From: Apostichopus japonicus
Lineage: Eukaryota > Echinodermata > Holothuroidea > Aspidochirotida > Stichopodidae
Direction of reading: 5' to 3'
Assembly: GCF_037975245.1 (NCBI RefSeq)
Contig: NC_092565.1
Span: 19,321,999 to 19,385,998 of the forward strand
Length of the DNA: 64,000 nucleotides
Shown here in pieces: positions 49,695 to 62,600 of this stretch (position 1 is the stretch's first letter; every line of letters starts with the position of its first letter). The notes beneath the pieces are model-generated. The model saw only the letters and a program-made list of their open reading frames with translations. It ran no database searches and was not told the origin of the DNA. The translations under genes and the position numbers were made by a program.

Positions 49695-51318
49695 TTTATT
49701 ATTCTTTTGTCCGGTACAAGGGCACGATTATAATCGTACAAGTCCGTGTCACTAACGGTGTCTGTGGCTCTGCCGGTATTTTTCCGGTTTCGGTGTTAGT
49801 GTTATTGACAAAGAGGATAGGGTTTATGAGATTGGTCCCCCCCCCCCAAAAAAAAAAAAAATCCTACACCGTCACCATTATTCACCAATGAGAATTAAAA
49901 TGCTGAAAGTTCGACCACAAACCATGGTTAAAAAAAGGGAAATATAATACACAATTTTTCTGGCTTCGTAATCGATTTGCGACAGGGAAGAGGGAAGACT
50001 CCCCCCGGTCACCCTGATTGTTTTCTAATAAACCAAAGTTTAAATTATTATTAAATCGATAATTTTCAAATGAGTGAGTTTTGACCAACAATATACTAAT
50101 TAGAAAGAATGTTTGAGAATTCGACACTTTGCAGAAATAAATAGTCTAATTAATTGATTATACCCAAATATTTAATCCATAAAACTTTTTCTATATCAAG
50201 AAGAAGATGTAATTTTTCAGAATTGTTTTGTAGAGTTTCGTCGAAATTGTATGATCCATATCAGATATTTTGAAATAAAGTATACAGTATTTTTGTTTAA
50301 ATCGCTTACATTGTGTTACGAAAAATTCAAGTTACAATTTTCAGTGGCAAACATTTTGAACAATTTCCTTTCCAAGGGCCACATCGTATGATTCCAACTG
50401 AACATGCCGCTGAACTAAGTGAAAACGTCAGAACTTAAAGAATCTTGTGTGTACATCTTACCCCCCCCCCACCCTCACCCATCGTCCCCTCCGCTACCTC
50501 TTCCAAAGACGAACACAGATATATGCAAAGAAACTTTAAAAATAAGAAAGACAATAAAAAAGGTCGACCATACTGAAACAAAGAGAAATGATGGCGCTGT
50601 TTACCAAATGGCTTCAAACCCGCGGCGTGGTAGTGTATATACACCTCGCTTAGCTTTACATTAGTAAGATCATGTGTATATTCAATTAGTGCGACGAGTT
50701 TGTTTTTTCCAAATATAAATTTCACAACAAACGGTCCGGTTCAGGAAGTGGCATACATTCACAGAACTATTCAGTAATAATTTAATATGTCAATATGTTG
50801 TTCGTGATTTGATTTGTTCACCAAACTTGGACAAATGGTCATTAATTAGCATGTTCTCAGTGATCTTTGAGAGCGAAGAAAGCAGTTGCGTGCGCTTAGG
50901 GTGGCCCCGGGGAGGGGGTATTCCCCACCTCCATGGGAAAACGGTTTAGTCGGGGATTTTTTTACAATTCTAGAATATGTAATTGAGATTACACCTAATT
51001 TATAGTCCAAATATGCTTTAGAATACACCATTTCAAGTTTGAATCTTTTATTTTCTTCGGGCGGGGGGGGGGGGGGGTGAGATGGTAGACCTTCACAACC
51101 CGTACACGGTAGTCGGCTTTCACGAATCCAGACATACAAACCCTACTTTATGCCCACGTACAGATTTCGAATATTAAACACAACATTTCTTTATTTACAA
51201 AAGCGAAGCTACAGAGTTTCATGAGTTGTGCACGCTAAAATTCTTACTCCAGTCCAGTAATCTCACATATTTGAGACTTAAGATGCTCTTCCAAAACGCG
51301 TCGTATTCGTACTATATC
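49690..51318. other. no gene seen
   Basis: C/G homopolymers near 49842, 50465 and 51070; no recognisable coding sequence. Confidence 0.6.
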
Positions 51319-51326
51319 CTTTACAG

Positions 51327-51657
51327 CAGGGTTTCCCTAACTTTATTCCCCCACCCCCCCCCACGAACCCCCTGTGGATGTCAGAGTTGTCCACGAACCC
51401 CCGAATTTTCGTCATTATTATAGTATAATACGCATAACAGTGCTGCGTAAAAGATCAAGTTCAGAGTGTAAATATTGTAATGAAAAAAACAAAGTTTGTT
51501 CATATGAACGACTTGTACATCACTAAAGTATATGATATATTAGATTTCAGTTCAACAAAAGTACTCTAGTTTTGACTTTCAGAAACGTCTCACGAAACCC
51601 CTGGGATGGACTCACGCACCCCCTGGGGGTTCATGCACCCCAGTTAGGGAACCCCTG
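51327..51657. mobile_element. non-autonomous hAT-like element with 8-bp target duplication
   Basis: 331 bp starting CAGGGTTTCCCTAACT and ending AGTTAGGGAACCCCTG, inverted repeats of about 16 bp with one length difference. It is flanked on both sides by CTTTACAG (51319-51326 and 51658-51665), an exact 8-bp direct repeat. CAGGGG-type ends with an 8-bp duplication are the signature of the hAT superfamily. The interior repeats ACGAACCCCC and ACGCACCCCC words and has no ORF, so it depends on an outside transposase. The intact duplication suggests a fairly recent insertion. Confidence 0.85.
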
Positions 51658-51665
51658 CTTTACAG

Positions 51666-52628
51666 TGTTTTAATATACACCATACCATGTATGTCAATGT
51701 AACTGTTATGCTTATTGTCTAGTTAGTTCTGAGGAATGTTTCACCCACTTGAAAAGGAGACACTATATGTGACGGACAACCTTCCTGAAACAGCTAAGGA
51801 TAAACTAATTCAAGAGACATCACAGATTTAATGTTCATTCACGCTAATTGCTGAATACTTGATCAAGTTTAAATATGACATCATCGAGTCATATGTGCTT
51901 CATTTATTGTTTTTTTTTTACAACAATGTTTTATTTTATGTAATGGAGATATGTTTTGTGAAGAAAAAAGACTGAATCTAAAATATTGAACCTCCGTACA
52001 TGAGGCATTGATTGTCAGTGTCAACACTGTTAACGTTCTACTTTGAAACATGAGCATCAATTGTTTAGTAAATTGATAAATTATCTATATAACAACAAAT
52101 ACCACATGAAGGTATTTTTTTGTTCCAACCACTTTGGCGGATTGAAATAAACTTTATACGGGAATGGATTACTAAATAACCGTCAGAAACAGAAATCACG
52201 AACTTGTTAGATCTGAAATCAACCAAGGCGCTGCATCTATCACCATAATATTCAATTTATCATTTTTCTTATCTTCCGGTATATCTTATTACACTCCAAT
52301 TAATTTTTCTTATCTATACGTCAACGTCAATTGGCAAATATCTTGTACAGAGCTATTTGGTACACTTGAGCCCCCCTTGTGCGATACGCAATTGGTTAAT
52401 GTGTAAACAGTATTAAAACAACAAATACTTAATAGAAAAGGTGCAAAGTATGAAACCACAGTGCACTCACAAAGTGATGATTAATTCCTTCGAAGAAACA
52501 CTTGACTTACCAAAATATTATCGTTATAATTATACAGCAATAGAAAAACCGCGAAAGTAAAGAAATATCCATCAGGTGTTAGCCATAAGTTTTGATGGCG
52601 CTGGTTTTGTACCCACAAACGCAGCAAA
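51666..52628. other. no gene seen
   Basis: AT-rich sequence without recognisable features. Confidence 0.6.
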
Positions 52629-53509
<881 letters not shown>

Positions 53510-53515
53510 GCCTTG

Positions 53516-54854
53516 CAGGGGCGTATCCAGGATTTTCCAATAGGGGGGGCGCCAGGCATGAATGATCGCCGTCCTGGGGGATGGGTCTAAGGGGAGGGGG
53601 TGTACAATTTTTGCTTTCAAAGAAGGGATGAAATGCAAAATGGTGTCATATGCATGGGCGGCGATCCGTACTTCCCAGTGGGGGGGGGGATATGACCTTG
53701 TTGACTATCTAAGCGTAGCGCCACCATGGGTTGGCGCGAAGCGTACAATAAAATTTTGGGATTAACAAACCCTCTAGATGGCAGGAAACGGCACTTCCCG
53801 AGGTTTCCAAGCGGCATATACCCAACTTTAAAATAGGGATGTCATGTCCGAAATATCTCATAATCAGGATCCAAAATACTTTTTTTTTTAATTTCGGGTG
53901 TTATTTTGGGAAAATTGCCCCTGTCAATCTTGTTTCAGGCGCAACGTTAGAATGTTCGAGAGCTCTGTTATATTATTCGATGAAGAAAATGGCCTCATGC
54001 AGGCTATTATAGGCCTATACACATGCAATACACAATTACACATAGTTACATTCCTATGTACCGATTGCTAGGGCATCCAGGTGAAACGTGTATTAAGCAT
54101 TACCCTGGTTACATGAGATTCTCAGCTGTTCGAGGGAACATGTACGTGTGTAGGCCTACTATAGGGCCTATATGAATACTATGAGGGTGCATATATGTAC
54201 TATATCAATACCGTGGGCGCAATAATACATTTTGTTGTTATAGGGCTAATGAAGCCTACAGTCAACTATTTTTGCTTTATAAAGACGCTTTATTTGAAAA
54301 GATCGCACTGCGTTTATGGTAGGCGAGAAATGAAGCTAAAAAAGAGCCGTACATTTAACGAAGATGCATAAATGTAGGCATGAAAATATTCTTATCCCTG
54401 GCATTTGGTGGGGGGGGGGGGATATGGTGCATTACATCCCCTCCACCCATTTTCATGGGGGGATATATCCCCCCTCCACCCAGGATCGCCGCCCATGGCC
54501 ATATTTGATCCATTTTTCGACCTTAATAATAAGCAACATTTCCAGTAAATATGGACACAAAATGCACAATTTAGTATGGCTGGCATGTCATTTAGTGTTT
54601 ATAGTGATAATACAAACACAATTACCATCTATGTTTCTAAAACTATTATGCCGCCGAACTTCGCCAGAACCTTTTTTTGGCAAACAAAAACTAAAGCATA
54701 CGGGAGGGGGGGGGGTTGAGCGATCACCGACATCTCACATAAATGTCGTCATCAATTTTTTTTTTTTTTTTTTTTTGCTAAACTTTTTTTTTTTTTGGTG
54801 ACGGCCAATAGGGGGGGCGCGCGCCTGTTGCGCCCCCCCCTGGATACGCCCCTG
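53516..54854. mobile_element. 1.34-kb element with terminal inverted repeats
   Basis: Starts CAGGGGCGTATCCAGG and ends with its exact complement CCTGGATACGCCCCTG, minus one or two bases, inside a G-rich border. The 6-bp word GCCTTG flanks both ends (53510-53515 and 54855-54860), a likely target duplication. No transposase frame is seen. The CAGGGGCG ends recall hAT-type elements, but the duplication reads as 6 and not 8 bp, so the superfamily stays open. It encloses a second element at 53653-54497. Confidence 0.75.
53653..54497. mobile_element. nested element with 15-bp inverted ends
   Basis: CATGGGCGGCGATCC at 53653-53667 and its perfect complement GGATCGCCGCCCATG at 54483-54497, 845 bp apart. 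Both ends continue inward into G- or C-rich runs. It lies wholly inside the 53516-54854 element. No ORF resembling a transposase. Confidence 0.6.
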
Positions 54855-54860
54855 GCCTTG

Positions 54861-56844
54861 TACTCGCATTCGCGCTAAACGCATATAGTACTCGAGCTGG
54901 TACTCATACCAGCTAGGAAGGAATACTATTGGTACTCGTGATCATGGTGATGTACTCGCACTACAACTCTGACATATCGACTAATTCATTGAGAAATGTG
55001 TATACTTCCGGGTCATGTCAAATACAAACATAACAAGACACGTTCGACCTTTTCAATTCAATTCAACTTTACTTTTCAACCCGTAATAATGTCCAAAGAA
55101 TTTACAGTGATGTGTTCATACAAAAGACTTGAAAACATGATCTATGGTTGAGGGGATTACACAAGGAAGCTACTAAAAGCTTGTGGGATGTAAATGACCT
55201 TAACACAGAGAAAGAAACACATGCCCAGGACAAGACTGGAAAAGAACAATACGTTTAAACATATAATAAACATATAATAATAAACACATAATAAAGGACA
55301 AAACAATAAACAGAAAGAAAAGGGGAAAGACATGGCTAGATAACAATATCAAAATGTTAAATGAAATATAACCAGATAGCAAGTAGAATTTGTAATTTCT
55401 TTTAAAGCTAAGTATAGGGAGGGAGAATTTTTGATCGAGTCTTGGAGAAAATTTCCAGGTGAACAGTCCTAAATATCTTATGTTACGTTAGCTAATTGCG
55501 AGTCTACAGAAAGGGATGGTGTAATCAGAACTATTTGTGGTGTATTAACAATGAATATATGAGGAGCAAAACTACCTTGCCGTATAGTTAAGATGTGCCT
55601 ATGAAGACAAGATGCAGGAGTTGGTCTTAAATTTATGGCTTTCGTTGTTGCTTTTTATCTTGGCATTTTTATGCGTCTTCATATTGTCAATTAAGAATTC
55701 AATTTTAACATCGAAAATTTACTGTCTTTTCTTGTTTTGTCGTATTTAAATTTGTCCACTCGACGATTCATGAGAGTCGAATTACATCACTATTTGTATA
55801 TGATGTGACCAATTGTTAAGAACAATCTAGCATATTTTGAGTCAATATATCATTCGAATGTCAGTATAATAAGCTAATTTGGCTTACCCCGTGATGGATT
55901 GTTCTACAACTGGGACCAATTAGTTCACAAACAGTAAGAGATAAGTTTATCAACTTAATTCTTGTCCTAAAGTATCTATTGTGTAAACCCTTTGATTGGT
56001 TATGCACGAACTTATGTCAACAGAAGTATCAGATATTTTTATTAAAATCAACACATCTCGGCGCCTGTTATTGTTTCAATGTACACAGGGATTAAACCCA
56101 TTACCTGTCACCCTATGCCCCTCGCCTATTGTCTGTTTGAAATGAAAGTCGAGTTCGTTGTGAAGAAAAAAACAATACTTAAACCGGTTTAAACAATTTA
56201 AGCATACTCATTTTCTTTGAAAACTTAAGTGTGAAATATGAAAAATGACAATACTATCTCATCGCGAAAAAAAAATGATCTTCCATTGAAACATAATATA
56301 AAACAATATTTTATTTTTATACTTTTGCTCAACGAAAATATTGTTTTCCTTAAGACGGAGCTTTCCAATTTTAAATTAATCTTAAATCCTTCAAGAATGC
56401 AATTAAATCTACTGATATCTCATTTTGAAATTACTGAAAAAAAATGAACTATTTGGCATAACTTAAAAAAACATAATAGGGTGCTTAATATCTTCCACAC
56501 AACCGAACGGAACCTTTCAAAACTGAATTGCTACAAAATCATTACACATGAGCAAATCCATAAGCTCATCAACCTTAAATTGTACTTTATTAGCAGAAAT
56601 TAAATAAACCGATATCTTTCACTCAAATCTGAAATCATTTAATAATAACGATGTTATTTCTGGTGCAGCTAATTTCATTCTCCGTCTAATCCTCTAATCC
56701 TCTAATGTGAGATGTCAATTCTAGTCCTGTTGCATGGATACCAATACAAGCTATATTAAAGTATTGTGACTTATGTTAAAGCTGACTTTTAGTGACTAGC
56801 AAAAAGAGCTTTCATGGGATGGCATAGGTTCTATATCGGTTTCA
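54861..56844. other. no gene seen
   Basis: GTACTC-rich words to about 54960, then AT-rich sequence; an ATAATAAACAT repeat at about 55258-55300. Confidence 0.6.
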
Positions 56845-57054
56845 CCCAGTTGGGACAATGTTTTCTATACTGTAGTGTTATGTCCCGCTTCAGAGCACTC
56901 GTATTGTCAGTACGGGCAGTATGAATATCATGTTTTCTATCAGATCAAGGTTAGGACGAACTGTTTGTACTGTCAATACCAGTGCTTTGAGAGCATGATA
57001 TATGGGAGTACAGTTTAGAGAGGTATTAGCATTAGGAAATTGTCCCAACTGGCT
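56845..57054. mobile_element. foldback MITE, copy 2
   Basis: Same family and orientation as 5558-5753. The terminal inverted repeats are better kept here: CCAGTTGGGACAAT at the left and ATTGTCCCAACTGG at the right. The internal arms are about 56887-56913 and 56967-56994. The final stretch from GAGGTATTAGCATTAGG to the right end is nearly identical to copy 1. Confidence 0.75.
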
Positions 57055-57471
57055 GATTGGTTTTATATAGCATATGAATATTTTTCAACGCTAATGAACT
57101 CCAATCACGACCTTTCTTTCTTAGTTTGACCATGGAGTTGTAACCACTCCCTGGTTCGACAATGTGTAACCAGGGAGTCGTTCCATAACAACTCCCTGGT
57201 GTAACTATAGAAATCGTGTAATTTAGTTTTGAAAACATTGTTAGCGTAGTGGCATTCTTTAAAGGACTTTGTTAATGGGTCACAAAATTGGTTGCGAATG
57301 AACTGTACCCCCTCTTCCCCGCCACACACGGCGAAACACATTTTCTCGACTAACCTCCCCTGTCCCAATTCCGTACTATAATTTGGAATTCATATCCTTT
57401 TGTATCATTTGTTTTTGTTCAAAAGTTCTTTAATATTCTTCCCTACAGTTCCTTCCTGTGACAATCATTTG

Positions 57472-57812
57472 TATCCCATGGGACACATATGTTCCCCGCC
57501 TCGCCCCTCCCCTCGCCCCTCCCCTCCTCACCCGCACATTCCACACGAAGATATACATCGCACATGACCACCTATCATAATGACACTATTGCCAAGCAGC
57601 CTCCATTATCACTCGACACATTACACAATGACTATCCCATGGGACACCTATGTTCCCCGCCTCGCCCCTCCCCTCCCCTCGCCCCTCCCCTCCCCTCCTC
57701 ATATGCACACTCCACACGAAGATATTCATTTTGAAGAGAGACACACATGACCACCTATCATAATGACACTATTGCCAAGCAGACTCCATTATCACTCGAC
57801 ACATTACACAAT
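57472..57812. repeat. tandem duplication, period about 161 bp
   Basis: Copies at 57472-57632 and 57633-57812. Both run from TATCCCATGGGACAC through a CCTCGCCCCTCCCCT pyrimidine block to CACTCGACACATTACACAAT. Copy 2 has an expanded pyrimidine block and a 20-bp insert after GAAGATATTCAT. Confidence 0.9.
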
Positions 57813-59933
57813 ATAGGACCATATATGTTCTCGACGACGTTATGTCTAGAGAAATATTACGATTTCCTGAATAGATCCCACACACACAGACAGACCGACA
57901 CACAGACACATGGTCTTAGCCAAAAGGGTGGGAAGCGAGATAAACAATGCCTCCAGAACTGAAAGGCTAATGCACTATTTAAGTAAAAGTCAATGAAAAC
58001 AAACCTGAATGGATGTTTATTTAAAAATAGCAAGGAATTGAGTAATCAATATATTGATACTAAAATAAGAATCATTTAAAACAGCTCTCTGAGGTTTGGG
58101 CTGCAAATTTGACCAACTTTTGCGAATGTTACTGAAAACAAGATTACAACAGTTGATCCACCCTAGCCACTCATTTAGGTTTTGTTTTTACAATGAATGA
58201 AGATTAATGGTGACTGAGGAATTCCTGAATTTGGATTCTATTCCCAACATTTTGTAACCCAGACATTGTTCATGGTAGTATTTTATCACATGTAAATATC
58301 AATTTCAAAATTTCAAAAGTTTGACTTTTATTGAAATATATAAAAAAATTGAAAAAATATGACAAAACAAGCTTGGACAGTAAATTTCTATGGAATTTCA
58401 GTCTGGAAACGCATAGACTAAAATTATCTAAATAAATCAGTCATCTTCTTAAAAATTAACGGTAAACAATTTAAACACCTATGATTACCCTGGGCTTTGC
58501 GCATACACTCCATGTAATCCTGTATGCAATTCTTACCCTCCCTTTCCCTCTTTACCTCCTCTTCAGCCCCTCTTTACCCTTTGCTTTATTCTTCTCCCCC
58601 CCCCCACCCCTCCCCCTCTCGAATTCATGCTAGGTTGCAGTCCACAATTGATGAAGAAAATATACTACTAACGCTGTGTTTTGTGTTAAACTGTACACAA
58701 TTATGTATCAGTTTAAGCTTTCTACAAGTCGTTTCACTTTCCATTTGGACTCCGAAACAGTGATTGTGTGTACTTTATCTGTTCAATTGGTCATTAATTG
58801 ACGTTTAGTTATTAAATCCAACGATAACGGTGTCTATCAGGCAGTCTGTATCAATAAGCCAGCAATAAACAAGCAGGCACTTATACAAACAACTGATAAC
58901 GTAATGTGCTGGGGGTTTGTAAGGCCAAAATGGGTGTACTGAAATATTAACATTCATATTAGAGTTTGCTGTCACTGGTCTAGTAACTTATGGCCATTGG
59001 TCGATATTGTTGTTCGAGTATTCGTTGTAAATGTTGTCACGCGCCCTCACTTGATAACTGGGTATTTTTTTGTGTGTGCTCCCCTCGACCCAACTTCATC
59101 TGATAGTTGAATGAAACATCTGGTAACACGAGTAATAATATAAGGTTACAACTTTGGAGTGAGGCCAGTATGAGCTTCCAACATTTTGGGATATAAGTGT
59201 GAATCAATCATCATTTGAATAAGCAATTATGTGACCTACTTGCCATGCGATTATCTGTTGAATCTTCCAACTTGTTCTTTTTCTTGCAAATCAGCACAAA
59301 CAATGTTCCATTTTATTCACCATCCCGTCACCTAAGGTAATGTGTTTCAAGAATGGCCTGAGATAATTAGGTATTTTACCCCCAATCAACTTGTAATATC
59401 GGCAAAAATGATATAGCATGTGCTGCGTGCGTGTGTGCGTGTGAACGTGTGTTACCTTTTTGCTCACTCATTAATTCATGCGAACTCATTCTAACATTGA
59501 AATATATGTGTGTGTATGTGCGTGGGTGGGTGTGCGTGGGTGGGTGTGCGCGTGCGCGCGCGTGTGTCTGTGGTTATGGGAAGTTACGTTCTATTCTTAC
59601 GGGTACATCCGCTCGAAAGGTTAACCATTGTCGGAGGAAAGAGCTAAAAGTACCTAATATAATGCTTGTTTAAGCATATTATTAGTTAACATCATTGTTT
59701 GTTCTGCCTTTATGTAAAAGAGCATAATTTAAAGTACAGATGGTGTGAAAATAGGGAGGATAAAAGGAGATATAAACCATTTTAGAAAACCTTTGGTTAA
59801 ATGTTGATATTACTCCGAGCGAGCTTATGGAAGGGTTAGGGCTCAGTATGCTAAACTTGCTCCTCTTCTAGCTCAAATTCTAAACTGTCATGATATGGAA
59901 ATTTGCAAGTGCAATGATAGGCCAAGATCTCAG
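57813..59933. other. no gene seen
   Basis: AT-rich. C-rich tract at 58530-58620. At about 59505-59575 a run of alternating GT/GC dinucleotides, including GCGCGTGCGCGCGCGTG, could adopt Z-DNA. Confidence 0.55.
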
Positions 59934-60023
59934 CTATCATATGGTGGGTAGGATATACCATGCAGTTGAAAACTTCTATCATATGGTGGGTAGGATATAC
60001 GATGCAGTTGAAAACTTCTATCC
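59934..60023. repeat. tandem duplication, period 45 bp
   Basis: Two copies from CTATCATATGGTGGGTAGG to GCAGTTGAAAACTT, differing at one position (ATACC and ATACG). Confidence 0.9.
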
Positions 60024-60936
60024 ATGCAATGCTTTGGCGGTGTCTTCAAAGTGACGAGTTTAGTGTGTAAGTCAATGGTACAATTAATTGTGGTGTGAGA
60101 CCTACACTAATATACCAAACCACGGTTTAACGTCTGTCGTCTGAATTTAGTCTCATTTATATAAGCAATTGCGCGGTAATACTTACACAGTAGTAAATGC
60201 TCTTATCTTAAATAATTGCTCTAATGGGTATATTTAGAGTAACAATACTTCCCTTTGACATCTCAGTCATCATAAAGGTTAAACTATATTTGTTGACATT
60301 CATATCTTTATAAGCCAGCTTTCGAAGATTCTACTACGCTATTTAAATTGGCTTACACACATATAAAACTCGTCCTTCAGTATCTAACTACCGTTTGGGT
60401 ATACTTAAACACGACTCGGGGTTTTATATTTAAATATTGCCTTATTTTATTTTTTGCATTTATTGAAATCGTTATCGTTATCGAAAACCAATCTAATTTG
60501 TGAGTTCAATATTGACAAACACTCGAAGAGACGGATTGAAGTAACTTGATAGCCTTTATCGGTGTTATTTGTTGATATTGTCAACTCCAAAGAACCATCG
60601 AAACAAAATGGCCGCCTACAGTGGCAGTCTCTCCTGGTAACCTTCCATTATCCTATGATAAGTACAAAGTCTATATTGTTTAAATGATACATCTGTTCTT
60701 TACACACCACGAAGAATTATTGTCCAGTGTACGATCTTATAATTCTAATAGCTTAAAATCGAAGACAAACTGTTCAACACTTGCAAAATTAATATTCATA
60801 TGTTGAAAAACTTATAAGGGCCAATGCTTGCTTGTACTTTTGGAAACTTGTAGCAATTATTAGCATGCTAAAATGTGGTGCGAATACTTAAAACATTTAA
60901 AGTATTATTTTTTTTATAGAAATTCAGCATATACAT
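60024..60936. other. no gene seen
   Basis: AT-rich. An AAAATGGCCGCC word near 60606 resembles a YY1 core. Confidence 0.5.
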
Positions 60937-60960
60937 AAATATATATATATATATATATGT

Positions 60961-61105
60961 ATGGGAAATTGTCAAATCGTCGGGATTCGAAGCCGGGCCT
61001 CCCCTCCCGCTCTATATGCGGACACCCTAACCAACTAGGTTATGGACGCTGATTGTATGTCCAGAGGTTCGAAACCAGTAAGGAAGGTCGTTATTCCACT
61101 GTAGT
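60961..61105 (-). mobile_element. tRNA-derived SINE, copy 2 (shortened)
   Basis: Matches copy 1 from CTACAGTGGAAT (61104) through the second B-box-like word to the B box near 60982. Differences: B box changed to GGCTTCGAATCC, an extra G in the D-loop (AGTTGG), and a small CCTCC insertion in the variable region. The 80-nt body of copy 1 is missing and is replaced by about 20 unrelated bases before a (TA)n tail (60937-60960), so this is a shorter subfamily or a truncated copy. Confidence 0.75.
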
Positions 61106-62317
61106 CACTTGTCACCTGTACCGACCAATACTAGTTCTCTTTTGGTGACATACTTTGCCTTTCTCTAGAGACCAATTATGATTCTAACCAACTCGAAATC
61201 ATTTGTGAATCCTAAGGCCGGATCTTTTTTATAACTATGAATATAAATTTAGATCAGTGTCGTGTTAAATAAAACATAATTCTTTCTATTATCGTATTTT
61301 TGATGTTGTTGTTGTCGTTGTTAATTTGTTTCTGTCTTATCGATAAAGTCGTTGTGGTTATCCGTTAGGGAAAATATCACCCAACCATTTGTAACAAGGG
61401 TTTTGTTTTCAGAGATAAGAGAAAAAGGTCATGCGCCCCCACATTAAAATAGCTATTCCAACCTATGCTGTTTATAAATCTGTGCCAGGCAGGAACCGAA
61501 GATAGTGGGGTAAGAAGAACTTAAACCGCTTTGAACTTTCACTCAAGCCTGTGCCATCTATAACAGAAGGATGAATATCCTCAAGCAATTATATTTTATT
61601 GATCACTTTTGTTTTTACTCGGAGTATGTTTCCAACACAATTTATACAATAGCCAGCAAGTTTTTAACTAACTTATTTCAATTTGGTGGCGCTCTTATTC
61701 TTCGTTTCTGGAGAATTACACCGTTTGCACTACCGTTAGTATATGGCTCTATTTTGTCCCATAGCGAGGGAAATTATGACGTTATCCAAACCAGTTCAAA
61801 TTTGTATGACTTAAATGATATAAAAATGACCAAAAAAATGATGACGTCGAACATATGATTTCATTCCAGTTATCGTATGGTCACGATATGTTTTGCACGT
61901 CTTAAAAATGTACACACTAGCATTAACATGCTTGTACGGATAGGCTGCTGATTATCACACTATTGTACAGTCCATGTATTACATTGTTGGATCATCGAGT
62001 CGAAGGTTTCAAGTGCCAGGTCGAGCCCAGGGGAAATTTTGTCACCACCCTCCCCCGCCCCCCCCCCCCCTTTCTTTGAACTCTCTCCGCCTTACGTATA
62101 TTAAGAAAATGAAAATACACATATCCATCACCCCGTACCGTATTTTCCTAGGGCCTTTCCATTTCCCCCTTGGTTAGGGGTATTGACCCTGTTGTCCGGG
62201 GTCTATACCCCTGACCCATTTCGCTACTGATGTCTGCTCGAGTTAAGCGAACGTGTTCTCTCGAGTCACGTGACTGCTAACGGTCACCCAGTTTCTTAAC
62301 CGGCCGTTTCCTCCGCA
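61106..62317. other. no gene seen
   Basis: No recognisable coding sequence. C homopolymer at about 62058-62070. Confidence 0.6.
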
Positions 62318-62364
62318 TCTGGTCATATAGTCCATAAAGTCCATACTGTCCATATAGTCCATCT

Positions 62365-62600
62365 GTCCAGGAGTGTTAACTCAGTGGTTAACGCCGGTGC
62401 CTTTCAATCATAAGGTCCCGAGTTCGAGTCACTCCAAGATTAATGTATGTCGTCCAGTTACAGAGTTGTTGACAATTAACAATTCATAACCATGGACGTT
62501 AAATATGAATCTAAGAGACTGACTTTGGTCAGCTCGCGGCTTTGATAAGCTAATGAGGCTTCTTCGCGAGTTGCTGGATCTAAAATACATATACAAATAT
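62365..62600 (+). mobile_element. second tRNA-related SINE
   Basis: A tRNA-like head at 62370-62435: GGAGTG pairs with CACTCC, followed by an A-box-like AACTCAGTGG and a B-box-like GAGTTCGAGTC, with an anticodon-arm-like CCTT/AAGG. The T stem does not pair properly, so it is not a working tRNA. A body follows with an inverted pair CTCGCG (about 62533) / CGCGAG (about 62565), ending in AT-rich sequence. Upstream, 62318-62366 repeats TCCATAYAGTCCAT words. The family is different from the 47.2/61.0-kb SINE. Confidence 0.65.
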
